DNA of 64,000 nt from Eutreptiella sp. 'Long Island Sound 2002' (taxonomy: Eukaryota > Euglenozoa > Euglenophyceae > Eutreptiales > Eutreptiaceae), in contig OZ038378.1 in NCBI GenBank assembly GCA_964036045.1, positions 159,224,576 through 159,288,575 on the forward strand, written 5' to 3'. The notes beneath the pieces are model-generated. The model was given only the letters and a program-made list of their open reading frames with translations. It had not been told where the DNA came from and made no database searches. This document shows, in pieces, positions 18,357 to 32,239 of this stretch. Position 1 is the stretch's first letter. Every line of letters starts with the position of its first letter. The position numbers and the translations under genes were made by a program.

Positions 18357-18772
18357 TTTGTAAGTGGCGAGCGTGTTTTTATCCACAAACGAATTCTTGC
18401 GGCACTTTCTGAGCGTCTGGGGGAGTTGCGATCTTGAGCTGCGATAACTGTACTGCACCTGGACTTACAGCCTGTCTGTCCTGTGGTTTCACAGGGCAAG
18501 CCAGGATTTGGCGATGCATTAAAAAAATGCTTGCATTCAAAAAAAAATAGACACTCAGAAAGTGACATTCACTATGTCGTTAAACCTGGTCTACAAGAAA
18601 GGACTACACATAGAAATCCAAAGCGCATATAATGAGCATATTCACATATATCTAAACGTTGTGAAAAAATTTAAAATAATCCGATTGGGATATCACGAAC
18701 GACAAATGCGGCTCGGCAAGCGCTCACGGGCGACATCAGTTGGCGACGAAAAAAACAATGAATGGAACGGAA

Positions 18773-18780
18773 GAATTATC
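18773..18780. repeat. 8-bp target duplication of hAT-like element (left)
   Basis: GAATTATC, repeated exactly at 20308-20315. Eight bases is diagnostic for the hAT superfamily when combined with a CAGGG terminus. Confidence 0.8.
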
Positions 18781-20307
18781 CAGGGCTGGTACCATACAGT
18801 ACGTGTACCGTTCGGTATCGATACCATACAGTACTCCGGTGTCCTGTATGGTATCGCCTAGCCCCAATGAAGACCCAGTAGGCACCACTAAATGTCCGCT
18901 GAATCCTTGGTTTTACGATATATTCCAGCTGATTCCAACAACCAAACTTTTGTCCCAAAAACACCAGAAAATTTCAACAAATATTTGTTACCACAGACCT
19001 GCTTTTAAATGTTTCTCAAAACACGCTGCAAATGATTCACACCTTAAATTGTTTGCTTCCCTTTTATGCACTACCCTGCCTGGAGTTCAGCCAAAAAGAC
19101 AATGTTTCTTAAAACACCGTGCAAATGACTTTTCAGCTCTACCCTGTCTTGCCCTGCAACTCAGACACAAAGAATACTTTAACGTCGACTTTACTGCACA
19201 CTGTCTTCTTCCTGGTCCAGCGCTAAGCGTGGGCCTTGAAAGAGGGGTCCCAGGATGCAACAGAGCTAAACAAAGGCAAGGCTACACATCAGGATATCAA
19301 TACACACATGCATGCCACGCCTCAGGGTTGATGGAGGCACAGAGGCCAAAGTCAAATTTACAGATCCACTCATTGCATGTGAATGACAGGCACACGCACG
19401 TGACACACACTGAAAACAAGACTTCTGGCGAATACAACTGGAGGCAGACGACGCTTATTTACCTTGGCGCTTGGGCGCAGCGCGGAGATTGCCCCAGGCA
19501 GTGCCGCGTCGCCCTGACTTCACGCGTCGCCCTGACTTCACGCGCCGTGCGCGCAGTGCTGCTTCGCTCTGATTCTACGCTCAGTGCTGCTTCGCCTTGA
19601 CTTCACGCGCAGTGCTGCTTCGCCTTGACTTTACGCGCAGTGCTGCTTCGCCTTGAAGTCCCGCGCAGTGCGCGCAGGGCTGCTTCGCCCTGATTCTATG
19701 CCCATTGCTGAGGCTTGCACGTTGGTCGACGCATCACTGGAGCATGAGGCTTGCGCTTGCACAGGGAGAGGGGCTGAGGCCCGAACATACACGCCGCTCG
19801 TCAGTAGGGTGGTCATCACGCTGATCGCTGCAAGCTTCGGCGACGGCTTTGAACGCGTCCTGCACGAGCACGTCCTCACATGGCCCATCTAAAAGGAGGG
19901 ATTTAAAACCTTGCGAGCAGTGTTTTTCAGCGTACACGGCACCGCTGCTGGAAACTCATACACCGCTGAATGCGCATTTGCAACGCGGTCACAACAATAC
20001 TAGTATTAGCAGAATTCGTTCTTATGTTCCCAAAACTGCGACATTACGATTCAAGACTAAAAGTGGTGCCGTAATGCATAATAATGCTAATTACCAACAT
20101 CGGTAGTAAACTTGCGATCCAGCAGCGTGTTTTTCGCAATATTTCAATTCATCTGGCAATTTTCCGTCTAGCGTGCGCGCGGGCTGCAATGCGGTGCCTG
20201 TCTGCGGCACCATCTCAATACCGCACACGTGCTGTGCGGTATTAATACCGGATGGTACGCGTTCGCGGACGGTACGCGTTCATGAACGCCGTTCGGTACC
20301 AGCCCTG
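18781..20307. mobile_element. Non-autonomous hAT-like DNA transposon
   Basis: 1,527 bp bounded by perfect 13-bp terminal inverted repeats CAGGGCTGGTACC (18781-18793 and, inverted, 20295-20307), with an 8-bp duplication GAATTATC on each side. CAGGG ends plus an 8-bp duplication are the hAT signature. Each end also carries a subterminal perfect hairpin: a 13-bp stem at 18819-18831/18844-18856 and an 11-bp stem at 20217-20227/20233-20243. No transposase is recognisable in its ORFs, so it would need a transposase in trans. It contains a 28-bp minisatellite. Confidence 0.82.
19506..19705. repeat. 28-bp minisatellite inside the hAT-like element
   Basis: Units of 28 bp (core CAGTGCTGCTTCGCCTTGAC) begin at 19554, 19582, 19610 and 19638. 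Degenerate flanking units on both sides include a duplicated GTCGCCCTGACTTCACGC block at about 19508-19542. Internal minisatellites are common in non-autonomous transposons. Confidence 0.75.
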
Positions 20308-20315
20308 GAATTATC
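20308..20315. repeat. 8-bp target duplication of hAT-like element (right)
   Basis: GAATTATC, matching 18773-18780. Confidence 0.8.
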
Positions 20316-22455
20316 AAAACTAATGTACATCTGAAAATCATTGAAATCGAGATCATCATAATGTATAAATGATCGTTGCCACTGATGTTGTTACATGCAC
20401 ATGGCAACCCAACGCTTTGGTGCACTGATGGATAACGCCAATTAGCACACAGTACCACCCTCCGTAGCACTTCCTATATTCCGGCAATCCAACTATTTTT
20501 GGACTAACACACTACCAAATGTGTTTTTGCTTGCGTACTGCCAATATATTATCGTTCTTTTGTGCATACTCATTGTGTGGTCCCCGTGGGTGTCCAACAT
20601 TAGGCACCATAATGTAAATGCTGCAATCTTTACAGCCTTGTAGCTCTTTAAGCTTCGCTTAAACAAAATTCTCATTCAATACCCTTGTTGCACGAAATTA
20701 CAAATGTCTTCTATTTGTCTTATAACCGAGTACCGCTACCGATCAATATGGACAATAAACCAAAGTATCATCAAAGATGCTGTTGAAGCGCGTCCAAACC
20801 TAAAATAACCTTGCACCTTGCTTCAGCACATTTCCAAGCAAGCAATACCAGCTTGTTTCCTTGTCCCGTACCAATGACACATTGCATTGCATATCTAAAG
20901 AGCATGCTTGTTCATGAAATGCAACCAGGCTATTACGAAAAATTTTACCTTGTTCCACATCTCAACGATCACCAAAGAGATCACTTTGTGCATCCTCAAG
21001 CGGCGCATTAGACAACGACAGCTCATGTCCGTCATCTTCCGTCGGACAAATGTGCCCTCCAACCACTACAGGCAGCCGAGGGTCTTCCTCTAGCACCTCC
21101 TCTTTGGGGCCCACCTTAATAGTTAGAAGAAGTGTATTTCAGATGCATCGAGAGTAGCCTTGGTTGTATTAAAAATACACCGAGAACAAAAACACACTTT
21201 CATGCAAATAGTTGTCTTTTCATAATGGGATCGATGTATTTCTACCTATAAAACCAAACACAAACAATGAGCAAGAATCACCCTAGATACCTACGGTCCT
21301 TAGGGAGAGAAGCGACCCCTACCCTACTACTTTATTTCGTTTTCGTGGCATCCTAAACTGTTATCCCAAATTCCCGGGGCACTGCTTTGGTACACAGCCC
21401 ACACATTTTTATCTAGTTTCTTATTCGAGCATCTACCTGTCCAAAAGGTAGGCACCCTAGGGGCTCAAGTACCCGTTTTTGAGAAAGCAGGGGTTCAAAC
21501 CCTAGGTATGGCGGATATTGGAGCGACATGCATCACATTGTCAAATTGAGCAATACTCGCCCATTTCCTCCCTTGATCCCATGACTGCACAACGTTTCAT
21601 ACTTGTGTACAACCCTTCTACTGTACAACCAGTCGCTTTTGTGTCACTCTTTGCTACAAAGCACCTACCTCCTCATCACAAATGCACAATGCGAGCCCAT
21701 TCTTTCTCCATCATCCGGCCAGTTTTCGCATCCACCTTCTTCTCTTCCTCTTCTGGCCGTTCGCCAGCACCCCGATCCACTTCCACTTTACCCTTATTGC
21801 ATTTCTCACCCCATGATGTATCTCTAAGCCCTTTCTGTATTTTAAACCCCATGTCCGCCTCGGACACCCGTAGTCTAGAGGTTTTCAGTACCCATTGTCA
21901 CAAATACCCAAGCGGATGCCACCCTACCATGCATGCAAGTGGGAGCGGTGGGATCACACATGCGCCGCATACCCAACCGTTCGGAGGTGCCGGACACTAT
22001 GTGACAACAGAAATGTTTTTCATTTGGTTCCCATGTATGCCAACCCTTTATGCCACAGCGTCCCTGCCCTACCATGCATCTACTCCCTTCTTCAACTCCC
22101 CTCTTGTCCCCCTCCCCTCTGCAAGGAGCCTTGCTGAAGTTTCAGGTGCAACTCGAGGGTGAATGAGCACTAGGAATTATCAGCAACCATCCACAGTCCA
22201 CCACCAATATCAGCCTAACACTTTCTGGTGCTGAAACCCCCCCGGGTCCAACCCCGCCCCCCTCCTCCGCTCCATCGCTTGCTTGGTTGAGTTCCCAGAA
22301 AGAGGGAGGGGTAAGGTCTGGAAGAGGGGGCTCCATCGTCAGAGCCCTTCTATAACGACAGTGTGTTGGCTTGACGATGGCTCGGAACTTGGGCCGCTAA
22401 GCGGCCCGGACAGAAGATTTTCTACAAGTTCTTTTCCCCATGATACGCCCCTCCA
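20316..22455. other. Intergenic stretch, nothing recognised
   Basis: About 2.1 kb with only short or compositionally poor open frames. The longest, 214 codons at 21518-22162 plus, is Ser/Pro/His-rich and unconvincing. A GGTTCAAACCC motif near 21493 resembles a pol III B box, but no tRNA fold surrounds it. Confidence 0.45.
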
Positions 22456-22471
22456 GTTGTAAAAGCTACGC

Positions 22472-22714
22472 CCTTGTCCAAGCTACAGTAGGGGTGGGGA
22501 CCGTATTGATTTGGTAGGTAATTTGATTCGGTACAAATGTAGTGCGGCCACATAAGACTTGGGTTTGGTGACACATTCGCCAGTTACACAGGGTCAAGGA
22601 CACATTTAAGGTGAGTGTTTGCCCACTTGAACCCACATGGCTGTTAGTCTGGGGATGTTTGTGCATTGTAATCCTCTTTCTGGGTGTCTACGGCCTTGTC
22701 CAAGCTACGGTAGG
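22472..22714 (+). repeat. Short direct repeat pair
   Basis: CCTTGTCCAAGCTAC followed by a GTAGG-like tail occurs at about 22472 and again at about 22694, 222 bp apart. Perhaps a decayed tandem unit. Confidence 0.5.
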
Positions 22715-22874
22715 TGTAGAAATGATATTAATTTGGGCCTTTTGCGCAGCTTATGAAAAGGCTGGGGGGGGGCAAACCCCAAAATGCGCGTTGTGGGGAT
22801 CATTTTAAGGCTTCAGAATGTGGGGGTATTAAGTATAATGTGATTATATTATAACTATAACTATATTATACTAT

Positions 22875-22876
<2 letters not shown>

Positions 22877-22920
<44 letters not shown>
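22877..22920. repeat. (CT)n microsatellite
   Basis: 44 bases of uninterrupted CT, preceded by AT-rich TATAACTA repeats and followed by three TGTCT units. Confidence 0.95.
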
Positions 22921-23935
<1,015 letters not shown>

Positions 23936-26900
23936 CACCACTCTTTCATCCCCCCCCCTCTCTCTTCCCCCCTTCACCCAGAAGAGGGTGGTTGCCCTCT
24001 GTGTGGACGCGACACGGAGCAATGAAACAGAGAAAGTCCGGGGGCTCCGTTGGCACAACCCACCACGGGAAAGAAAGAGGAAGCAGAGAGGTAAAGATAA
24101 GCCAAGGAGGGAGAGGGAGGATACACGGTGGTGAGAGGCCGATGTGCACCGCCGTATATTTCAAGGCAGTAAGTAACGATCGGCCCACTGGCTAGGATTT
24201 GAACGAAATTTTCAAACAAAATTTTTAATGAAATTTAAGCTTATCTTTCAAACGAAAATTTCACTGAAAATGTGCCGTTCTTTCTTTCTTTTCATAAACC
24301 TGTCCGATACGCCCCCTGTGCTCGAAAAAATGCCCGACCTACACGGCTCATGGACCCTGCACCTACCAATTTCCAGACCAACACCACACCGGCACTGAAA
24401 AATTTCATTGCCACACACATGCACCACCACCAATAACTACACTGGACAACTCATACACTTAGGACAAAACCAAATTCATACTGAAGCGGTACCCAGAACC
24501 CCATGGCCAGGTTACGGCATACAGCCGATCTCCGGTCCACTAACCTCATGTACTGAAGGGAAGACGCCTGTTGATGCTCCATTCCGTGCCGTAAAGCCCC
24601 GCATCGGCAACCGATGCACCGCCAGCGGAGATCTGTACATCAGAACATCAGGAATCAACAGGGTTTTATTTTCATATTGTTTCCGTCAATTTTTACGCTT
24701 CCGTTCTGATATTCACTGTTTTGACTGCTGGCGGTTGGATCGCGACTTTACCGTAACCGCCAGTTTAACTGTTTATAATGGAAATTTTAACGCAATCCGT
24801 CACGAAGGCTCCAAAGCCTTCAGGAACTGCATGGACGCTTCCGCAATTTTCATAATTAATACTCGCAACCTTAATCCGAATTTTTCAGGATGTCGAAATC
24901 GGATTTTCGACTTCGACATCCCCGCACTTGATTTGACCTCTTTCGAGTGGACCTACGTGCTTCCCTATGCACGAATCAACTTCCCTTTTATCCTGCCCTC
25001 CATTTGTCTTAAAGATATGGGCAAAACAAAGTTGATTCGTGAGGCCACTTGTGAAGGTCATATCTCGTGTTGCTTGCGAGGAATTACGATAAAGAAACGT
25101 GGGATGTATTCACAATACTCCCGACGTAATTTAGGAAGCATTATATGCCTTGCGTCTCCACACGTGCGCGCTAGTGTAATGGATCATGGTCAAGAGGGTA
25201 GAGTTTGCGTTGTAACTCTTTGGCCATGATATTGCGTGCGTTAAGATAACTTTCGAGTGTAGCGCGCAAGTGTTGGTGTTGCATAGGAACTCTCCTTGAG
25301 TTCCTATGAGCGATTGACACAAAGTTATGCCCTTGGAGGGGCATGACATATCGTGGTGGGAGCTACCTTTTGGGGCAATATGTGGTATGTGCCATGTGTT
25401 GTGTTGCGTGCCCATTTGGCGGGTCCATTACTCCAAACCAAGCCCGCCAATGGACCTCATATTGTGCAAGCCCCTTCTCCATACTCCCTACGGTCAATTG
25501 CAAGCCTAACCTTCGTGAAGGGAAGCTTGTGTGGTGATCCCGAAGCGATGCGTTGGGAGCAAGGTGTGTATTTTGCAATTTTCCATATTTTCATGTGCCC
25601 ACTTAAGAAGTAGCGCTCGTAACCTTTCAAGGCGCCCCAAGTGGAGCACATATGTGGGATCGAAGGTCATTGGTGTCAAGTCATTGTGTTTAGAAGGATT
25701 AGTTGATTGCACGATCCAAGCCAAAGATATTATAATATAATTGTGCGCCTTTCAAGGCACTTTGGTTTGTCTTTGTGCCAATTTTGCCGTTTTTGGCCCG
25801 TCATGATGTCAAGTGGCGACCTTGTATCTCAACGTTGCGCTCAATTGACATCATGACCCAAGTATGATATGGGGGTACATACTTCGGTGCCCAACATATC
25901 TTGGACCCGGCGAATAACTCCTCTTAGGCTTGGCATACCCTGGCCGCCACGTTGGCGATTTGGGACTATCCCAAATCATGGGCTCACTTGGCGACCCTGC
26001 CATTCCCAATATCGGAGGAGTTGGGCGACGCCCAAAAGATATGTTGAACCAACATGACTTGATACCAATCCTATGGCACACTCCGGTCCGAGTCGGGCAT
26101 GTGCCTCACTTGCCTCAACCATGAGTGTGCGCATTTTTGGCCATTTTGAGCAATTTTCCACTTTTGCTGCCCGCCGTGCCCCATGTTCTAACCTTCGTGC
26201 ACGCCGGACGCATGGACCAATGGACCATATATGACATGGGTGTTATGGGTAATGGTCCCCATGGTCCACACGCCACGTGGGCGAAGCGGAGCCGCCTTCG
26301 TTAAGGCGCTAGCCCAAAGTGAGTGTGGGCAATTTTGCAATTTTGACATTTGTGGACCCAATTGGGATCGTCACCACGCCGAGTGGCATGGAGATCTTTG
26401 GGAGCCAAGAGCATGGGAGTCTCCATTGGACTCCCGGTGGATCGCGTATGGGATGGCAGATCCGATCTCCAAGTCGGCGTGGAGATATACTGTTGGGAGC
26501 ACATCGAATTTTGGCTCATTTCAAGCAGCCAAAATGACCCCATTTTGGGACCCCAATTTCCCCCTTCCGTGTGGTCAATTGGCGGCCCCATTTCTCTAAG
26601 CCCATAGGGAGCCCGGACCTAAATCCAAGTTGTACACTCAGATATAAGTCCTAGGTCCTGCCTCCTACCCTGTGAGCCATTGGCCTTACCTTGGCCGGGC
26701 GAGCCACGCGTGGGAATGACGCCAATTTTGGTGATTTGGGCATCATGACCCCACATGACTCATCCGTGTTGCCCTGATGCCGGGACCTCAGAGGGAACCA
26801 GGTTGGGTGAGGGCTCCAGGGAGTTCGTACTCGAAGGGCATAGGGTCAGTTGCCTCGTCCCTACCTCTGACGGGTCCGGACGAGGGGTCAATTTTGGAGT

Positions 26901-27860
26901 TTTTCAAGCTAATATCAGTTTGGGCTGAAACAGCCCATTTTCAGCTACCAACTCCTGGGTGATAATGGCGAGGCCATATCTCTGGCTCAGAGAGGAGTTA
27001 GGACCTGCCGTTGAGGGAGCATAGGGAGCCACTGTCGGTTGGCCTTGGAGCCCCTTGGTCCCCAGGAACTCGCCTGTGGCTGGGCGGGACACCTCTCCCA
27101 TTGGCAGGGTTTCAGGGTCCGGACTGAGCAGGGCATGGGTTGTGTTTGAGCCCCCGCCCCCATCAGCCACTGAGAGGGTCGGGCCTGGGATTGGGATATG
27201 AGTTGGGACTGAGTGTCTACTGTCCCTTGATGCCCTTACCCCAGTCCAGTCTTAACCCCATGTGTACATATCCTGATGTGTTGCTGTACATACTTTCGTT
27301 CCCTCTTTGCAGAGTGGCAAGGATTCTGAAACGCTTTGTCACATGACATGAGCGCATTGATGCCCCTGTGAGCGTAGTGCTTTGCCTGCCTGCTCACTTG
27401 CGCGTGTCCCGCAGCGTCCCGTGGCCGGCCCCCCACGGGAACGCGTCAAGAGCGTTTCACCGCCGCGGGGTTACCCAGCCCTCGCGTGCCACTCGGGGCC
27501 ACCAACCCCGAGCAGCGCGTCGCAGCAGCGCGGCGCAGCTCGCAGCTCGCAGCGCAGCGCAGCGTCTCGCAGCGCAGCGCAGCAGCTCGCAGCGCCACTC
27601 AGCGACAGCGCCGAGTTCGTCACGGAGCCCGCAGCGCCGTCCAGAGCATCGCCCTGACCGCGCAGCGCCCGTGGAAGAGACGCACAGACCAGGACTCCTG
27701 CATCAGCCCCATCGGCCGACCCGGAGTCCCATCGGCCGACCAGCAAGGCCGCGTCAACCACCTCCACAACCACCGGCTGACCAGCACCAGCCGCACTTCC
27801 AATCCAGTGCTACAGCACCCTCCTCAACAACCACAACCAGTTCGTTGAGTTGAACGAGTG
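23936..27860. other. Non-coding or decayed sequence upstream of Gypsy-2
   Basis: 3.9 kb without a convincing gene. The longest frame (24408-25229 plus, 273 codons) has no recognised domain and its composition changes along its length. A perfect 13-bp inverted repeat lies at 24970-24982 and 25029-25041 (CACGAATCAACTT). GC rises sharply from about 27380. This last part, with GCAGC-type short repeats (27500-27650) and a duplicated CCCATCGGCCGACC (about 27706-27740), is probably the Gypsy-2 leader or LTR, but no LTR could be delimited. Confidence 0.45.
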
Positions 27861-27899
27861 CACGTCAAGGACCTCAAGACCAACTACGCCCCCGCTGCC

Positions 27900-30800
27900 A
27901 TGGTGAATTGGCAAGAAGCGGGTAGGAGGTGGCCGCAGCCCCACCCCCATGTGGCGCGCCTGCTGCGCGGATTGCTGTGGGACCAGCAATACCGCTACAG
28001 CAATCCCCAGTGCGAAGGCGGCATGCCCGGGAGCTTCGAGCTCCGGGAGGACATGGGGGAGGACCGCCTGCGGGCAGTGGAGGAGTGGCTGCGGGCGGAA
28101 GGGTACGAGTACCGCTTCCGCCGCAAGCGCTGGAGGACGTGGACCCGGCCGGACAGGCCCGGCGAAGGGCTGCGCCCCGACGGGATCGAGGAGGACGAGG
28201 ACCCCAACGCCTACCCGTCGGGCGCCTCGATCAACGTCTCCCTGTGGGACGTGATCGAGAAGAACTTCCGGAACCGGGGAGCGAGCGCAGGCTGCAGGGC
28301 AGCAGCAGCGTGTCTCCGGGGAAGGAGAAGCGGTCCGCCGGGGACAAGAAGAGGGACCGGAGGTGGCGGGAGTACCAGGAGTCCCTGGCCGCCGAAGCCG
28401 CCCAAGGCGCCAAGGGCGGAACCCCAGCCCCCAGTCCCCAACGGGCCAATGGTGGTCACCACCCCGGCTCCACCACCCTTGGCGACTACATCCAAGTCGC
28501 CAAGCAGACCCCGGCCAAGCCCCGTCCGCTGCTCCTGAGGGCCCGGCTGGCCCCAGCAGGCCCCAGCAGCGACGTGGAGTCGGCCCACCGCGGGAGGATG
28601 CCAGCCGACCAGGCCAGCTCCAGCACCAGTGTCGCTCCCGAAAGGGACGTGGCGCGCGCCTGTGAGCGCGCCTGTGGGGTGCCCTGCAACCGTCGGGTTG
28701 CCCGGCAACGGGCCAGGCAGTACAGCGCTGCCGTGGAGGGCGCCGTCCGCATCGCCCAGGAGGAGGCTGCGGAGTGGGCGCATGGCATGGCCATCCACGC
28801 CCAGACCGTGGCGGCCATTGCGGCCGGACTCACGGCCGTAGCCGCCCATGGGGCAGCGACTGCCCAGGTCAACGGTGAGTTGGCGGCAGCCGACGAGGAA
28901 GCCCGCCTGACGCAGGAGGCCATTGCCTGCAAGGAGGCCGAGGTGAAGGCGCTGGAAGAGGCGCTTGCCCAAGAGAGGGCAAAGAAGGAGGCGGAGGAAA
29001 GGGCCCACGCCGAAGCAACGGCTAAGGCCCAGGAGGACGCCGCCAAGAAGGAAGCCATCGAGGCCGCGCGACGGAAGGTCGCTGAGGAGAAGGCCAAGAC
29101 GGAGGCGGAGCTGGCGGCGTTGGAGGCGCAGAAGGCACGGCTGCAGCAGGCCCGGGAAGCCGAGGCGGCTCGTGCTCGGGAGGAAGCCGAAGCGCGAGCT
29201 GCCGCAGCCACCGCCGCCGCAATGGAGGAGGCAGAGGCCAAACTCCGCCGCGATACTCCCCCGGGAGGATCACGAGTGGAGACCCTTCGAAAGCTTTTCG
29301 AAGGGGACGCCTCCTCCAGGATGAAGCTGGATGAGGCGGACACGGGCAGCAGTGGGAGCAGTGGCACCACCGCCCATCGACGGAGGAAGGGCAAGGGGAA
29401 GACCCCAGAGAGGCCGCGGAGGCCAACGGGTGGGCACCCCCACGACAGTGACCCCTTCTTCACCGCCAGTGACGGGGATGAACGAGGCCGTCGACATCGC
29501 CAAGTTGTGGCTTGGACGGGCGGAGGCGGCGGAGATGTCCCCATGGAACCGGAAGGTGAGGATGAGGATCTCCCTCCTCCCTACCGGAGCTCCGAGTCCT
29601 CCGTGACCGAGACGCCCAGGTGGGGCGACATGGACGAGGATGACGACATGGAGTTCGGCATCACGAGGAAGCGCCCATCCTCGGACCCACCGAGGGGACC
29701 CGGCGGAGACCCACCGGGACCCCCTAGGGGAGGACCTTCAGGACCCCCTGGAGGACGCCCACCAAGTGGACCCCCTGGAGGCGGACCACCGGGCGGGGGA
29801 GGACCCCCTGGACCGGGCGGACCCGACGGAGGCCCTCCTGGAGGACCCCCTGGGGACCCCGACGACCCACCAGGGAACGGCGACCCGGATACCACCTGGC
29901 GGTGGATTGTCTACCTCCGCAGGAGAGTCCAGTTGCTCGAGCTGGAGGTAGACACGGGCAAGAGCGAGATGGCTCGCATCTCCACGGTCGCCGCGCGCGC
30001 GCAGAAGGACCTGGACATCGCCAGGGCCGAGACCAAGTCGCTGACCAACGTCGTCAGCGGCCTGCAGGAGAGGCTGGACGCGCTGGAAGCCCGTGGGAGC
30101 GTCGGCAGCGACCACCCACCCCTGGAGTCTGGCTCGTCGGACGACGGCTGGGGACCCGGACCAGGTCCAGGCAGACCCCACGCCCCCGGTGGAGCCCCCA
30201 GGAGTCGCCCCAGCGCCAGTGCCCCCTCTCTCACCGCCCCCTCTCACCACAGCGCGGGCCGCCGCAACGAGCGCGTGCCGCCCGGCAGTGGCAGTGAGGA
30301 ATGGCGTGATGAGTGGCTCAGCGCGGAGTACCGCAACCGCCGTGCTCCACCGCGGACACCGGTACGCCCCCGGCGCCCCGCACCACCACCTGGACCACCA
30401 CCTGGCCCGGTGCCAATCTCAGTGGCTGGAGGACGTTATGGTGGACTCAGGGATGAGGTTCCCAGAGGAGACGTGGAGTGGGATGTCGGCGAAGGTGAGG
30501 ACCTGGACCTGGACCTGGAGGAGTTCGACATCAGCCCGCCGCGTGGTGTACGACGGGAGGCCGCTGAACTCAGCCGCCGGCGCCGTGATGAAGATGCGTA
30601 CATGGAAAGAGTACGGCGTGAACATTTTGGTTCAGCGTACGTGGAGGAACCGCGGCGTAGCCACAGGGATTCCATGGAGGAGATGGACGTGGCGGCCGTG
30701 GGAGTCCGTGGGCGAGGCCGATGGGAACCTCGGTCGACCTCGCGGCCGGCGTTCATGGTCTCTAAGGCCGCGGACGCCGCCGTGTGGGAAGACTTGAAGG

Positions 30801-32239
30801 ACATCAAGCCCCCCATGTACGACGGCAACCCCCTCAACCTCGACCGCTTCCTGGAGAAGCTGGACGATTGGGGGCTGACCGTCACTGAAGACCTGCCTCC
30901 CGCGGATGCGGAGAGATATGTCTTCAAACGGTTCAGGTACCGCCTGCCGGAAGTGCTCGGCGAGCTATACTTCGTGGCGACCAAGGAGGGGAAAATCAAG
31001 ACCCTCAAGGACGCCAAGAAGTGGCTCAACGAGCAGGAGCGGGTGGACGCTCCGCAGGTGGCTGCCAAGCGCTGGAAGTCCATCAAGCTTGAGCATGATG
31101 GACGGGAGATCCGCCTACAGGACTGGCGTGACTTCCGAGGGAAATACACCCTCTTCCGCCGCAACGTGGAGGATTGGAACGAGGGTGACGAGCAGGCTCG
31201 CCTGCTCTCCATGCTGCCGGAAGCATGGATCAAGAGGGTCACCAAGGAGGAATCCAAGAGGGCCAAGTCCAACCACACGGTCAAGATGATGCTCCCCAAG
31301 GAGTATCATACGAACGTGGTGGCTTGGGCGAAGAAGAACGTGGCCCGGGATGTCAAACGGCACTCCCTGCGGAACGCTCTTCTCATCACTGTCTCGGGCG
31401 ATCGCGAGAAGACCGCGATGTGGCGCCTTGACGATTGTGAGTTGAGCGGCCAGACCATCCGTCTGCAGCCCATCCCGGCGCGGATGAGCTGCGACGAGAT
31501 CCTGGAGTGGGTTGGCGAGGAAGTACTCAAGGAGTACCGAAACCTCCACCACACCCGCGGGTTGAGGCCCGGCGACCGCGACGTCAACTACGTTGGCGAG
31601 GGACCTGGCGGGGAAGATGCCATGGACCCAGCGGGAGCCGGCGGCGATGAGACTCTCGTCGACGATGACGACGACGATGAGCCCGCCGAAGTGGCCGTTT
31701 GTGCCTTCGTGGCCAGGAACCTGAGCTCGGGGAGCAAACCGGGAAACTGGAAGCCCCTGCAGCAAGGTTGGAGGAAGCAGGAGAAGAGGGACCCTCGCCG
31801 CATTGGCGACCCTCCGCTGTCCTTTGGGGAGTTCATACGAGCTCACCCTCAGGGCTGTCTCGTGTGTTATGGGAGGAAGAAAGGCTTCAACCATGACCAC
31901 CGAACATGCCCTGTCCACAAGGCCGACACGGAGGCTTACAAGAAGGCGCACGGGTCGAAGAAGCGTGCGCCCGCGGGTATCCGGGAAGCCAAGATGGAGG
32001 TGGACAAGGACGAGCTGGCCAAGCTGATGTCGTCGGTGGGGACCGAGTTGGCCAAGGAGATCCAGGAGATCAAGCGGAACTGGGTCCCCAGGTCGGAAAA
32101 CAAGAACAAGGAGAACAACCAGAACAACCAGAACAAGGACAAGGACAAGAAGCCTACTCGTAGTGAGAGGAGGAAGAAGGGCGTCAACGACGTTGAGGCC
32201 GAGGAGAACACCCCCTCTTCCACAACCGACGCCCCCTAG
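27900..32239 (+). CDS. gag: Gypsy-2 Gag polyprotein, with an apparent 1-nt frameshift
   Basis: The likely start is ATG at 27900 (context GCCATGG). The first about 125 codons read in that frame and look like real protein (MVNWQEAGRRW). At the G-run 28276-28279 the protein-like reading moves by one base into the frame that runs to TAG at 32237-32239. One extra G would join them. Next come a long Ala/Glu/Lys/Arg coiled coil (about 28870-29260), a collagen-like Gly-Pro-Pro tract (about 29680-29890), a second short helical segment (about 29900-30090), a capsid-like region from about 30800 (MYDGNPLNLDRF) and a zinc motif C-x2-C-x8-H-x-H-x2-C-x2-H with Cys codons at 31856 and 31865. A Lys/Asn-rich tail precedes the stop. 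At over 1,400 residues it is exceptionally long. Programmed -1 frameshifting or a sequencing error are alternatives to mutation. Confidence 0.75.

Noticed and set aside
21480-21510. tRNA gene or SINE suggested by GGTTCAAACCC
   Set aside because: The T-arm does not pair in the correct register, and no A box or acceptor stem was found.
24408-25229. 273-codon plus-strand frame
   Set aside because: No domain, no neighbours of related function and a composition that shifts along its length. I could not support it as a gene.
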